From Bog-756 sp963699055 (GTDB lineage Bacteria > Actinomycetota > Acidimicrobiia > Acidimicrobiales > RAAP-2), in contig CAVOTA010000002.1 in NCBI GenBank assembly GCA_963699055.1, positions 620,001 through 684,000 on the forward strand: a DNA stretch of 64,000 nucleotides, written 5' to 3'. Shown here in pieces: positions 62,918 through 64,000 of this stretch; position 1 is the first letter of the stretch, and each line of letters opens with the position of its first letter. Made by a program: the position numbers and the translations under genes. Under the pieces are notes generated by a model. That model was not told where the DNA came from and ran no database searches. It saw nothing but the letters and a program-made list of their open reading frames with translations.

Positions 62918-64000
62918 GTGCACGACTACGCCGAGCCGCCGTCGATCCCCGGCGCGCCCTCCCGCCGGCCGTCGGGGCGTCACCGGGGGCCCGGTCGGGT
63001 CAACCTGATCGGCGACCACACCGACTACAACGAGGGCCTCGCCCTGCCCATGGCCATCGGTCTCGGGGTGACCGTCGACGTCGCGCCGTCGAACGACGCC
63101 CTGGTCACCGTGACCTCGGACGCCTACCCGGGCGAGCGCGCCGTCATCCCCCTGGTGCCCGACGCCTCCCTGGCGACCATGCTCGAGCCTGCCTGGGCCC
63201 GACTCGTCGCCGCCCTCGTGGGCCTGGCCCGCCCGGAGTCGGGCATGTCGGTCCACGTGACGTCGACCCTGCTGCGCGGGGCCGGACTCTCCTCGAGCGC
63301 GGCGCTGTCGGTGGCGCTGGCCGACGCCTTCGGTGTCGACGGCGACGCCCGGACGGTGGCCGGCATCTGCCGCGAGGCCGAGCACCGGACCGGTGTCCCG
63401 GTCGGGCTCATGGACCCGCTGGTCTGCGCCGGCGCACGGGTCGGCCACGCGCTGCGGATCGACTTCGCCACGGGCGACACCCGGGACGTGCCGTTGCCGG
63501 AGGGCGCCGAGTTCGTCGTCGTCGACTCGGGGGTCCGTCGCGATCTGCGGACCTCCGCCTACGCCACCCGGGTGGCCGAGTGCGGGGCGGCCACGGGGGT
63601 CGTCGGACCCCTCGGACTCGCCGGTCCGGCCGACCTGGTGGGCCTGCGGGACCCGGTCCTGCGGCGTCGGGCACGACACGTGGTGACCGAGTGCGCCCGG
63701 GTGGACGGATTCGCCGACGCGCTGGCCGGCGGCGACCTGGCCACGGCCGGAGCGGTCATGGACGCCAGCCACCGCAGCCTGGCCGACGACTTCGAGGTGT
63801 CGACCCCCGCCCTCGACCAGCTGGTGGGCTCCCTGCGGGCACACCGGGGGGTGCACGGCGCCCGGCTCACCGGGGCCGGGTTCGGCGGCTGCGTGGTGGC
63901 CCTGTGCGATCCGGGCGCCCTCGACCCCGACGGGCTGGGCCGTCCGGCCTGGCGGGTCGAGGCCGTCGACGGGACCGTCACCACCCGCCGGCGCCGGCAC
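62918..64000 (+). CDS. galK: Galactokinase (3' end beyond window)
   Basis: The first 361 codons of a GHMP-family galactokinase. GPGRVNLIGDHTDYNEGLALPMAI is the galactose-binding signature (with Asp in place of the usual Glu before HTDY), the ATP-binding motif is GAGLSSSAALSVALA, GVPVGLMDPLVC supplies the catalytic Asp region, and RLTGAGFGGCVVAL is motif 3. The length suggests only a few residues are missing. The GTG at 62918 has GAGGAG upstream; TAGCGT at 62866-62871 is the probable -10. It is divergent from the carbonic anhydrase gene. Confidence 0.93.
   Translation, partial: MHDYAEPPSIPGAPSRRPSGRHRGPGRVNLIGDHTDYNEGLALPMAIGLGVTVDVAPSNDALVTVTSDAYPGERAVIPLVPDASLATMLEPAWARLVAALVGLARPESGMSVHVTSTLLRGAGLSSSAALSVALADAFGVDGDARTVAGICREAEHRTGVPVGLMDPLVCAGARVGHALRIDFATGDTRDVPLPEGAEFVVVDSGVRRDLRTSAYATRVAECGAATGVVGPLGLAGPADLVGLRDPVLRRRARHVVTECARVDGFADALAGGDLATAGAVMDASHRSLADDFEVSTPALDQLVGSLRAHRGVHGARLTGAGFGGCVVALCDPGALDPDGLGRPAWRVEAVDGTVTTRRRRH

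Overview
The window is a high-GC chromosomal segment of an actinobacterium. GTP-dependent PEP carboxykinase, SepIVA, DUF2469, group II truncated haemoglobin, the gene order and many leaderless GTG/ATG starts all fit Actinomycetota; Acidimicrobiia is my best guess at class level, but that is inference.

The backbone is a conserved housekeeping block, almost all on the minus strand. Read downstream (from high to low coordinates) it runs: thiL, fakA-like, recG, rsmD, coaD, sepIVA-like, yceD, rpmF, plsX, acpP, rnc, mutM, smc, ftsY, ffh, rpsP, khpA, rimM, trmD, rplS, DUF2469, yraN, comM. rpmB is divergent from fakA, and pckG is divergent from thiL. Neighbours often overlap by ATGA or GTGA, so long operons with translational coupling are likely. 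The genes cover ribosome assembly, protein targeting (SRP), chromosome condensation, lipid synthesis and DNA repair.

Three accessory blocks of mixed orientation interrupt this backbone. Block A (about 0.45-13.8 kb, between yraN and comM) holds a G1 peptidase, a kelch-like secreted protein, two tandem collagen-like proteins, a glycosyltransferase, a TPR lipoprotein, a sulfotransferase, small enzymes and an ArsR/SRPBCC pair. Block B (about 25.9-39.9 kb, between acpP and plsX) holds a four-gene ATP-grasp / alpha-E / transglutaminase cassette preceded by a possible 24-residue leader ORF, then redox and lipid enzymes and an ECF sigma / anti-sigma module. Block C (43.5-46.3 kb) holds a membrane protein and an OafA-type acyltransferase.

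After pckG and a PaaI-type thioesterase, 54.2-58.1 kb looks like an acquired patch with relaxed codon use: a Tat-exported repeat protein and an AhpD-like / ECF41 sigma factor pair with a candidate ECF41 promoter. The right end carries an MFS transporter, an Lrp-type RAM-domain protein, a DUF2510 membrane protein, an alpha-methylacyl-CoA racemase, a beta-carbonic anhydrase and a partial galactokinase.

A recurring promoter layout (TANNNT-like -10, 6-8 nt, then ATG/GTG) implies leaderless mRNAs for about fourteen transcription units. No tRNA, rRNA, CRISPR array, intact insertion sequence or prophage gene was recognised, and no gene-free stretch exceeds about 300 bp.
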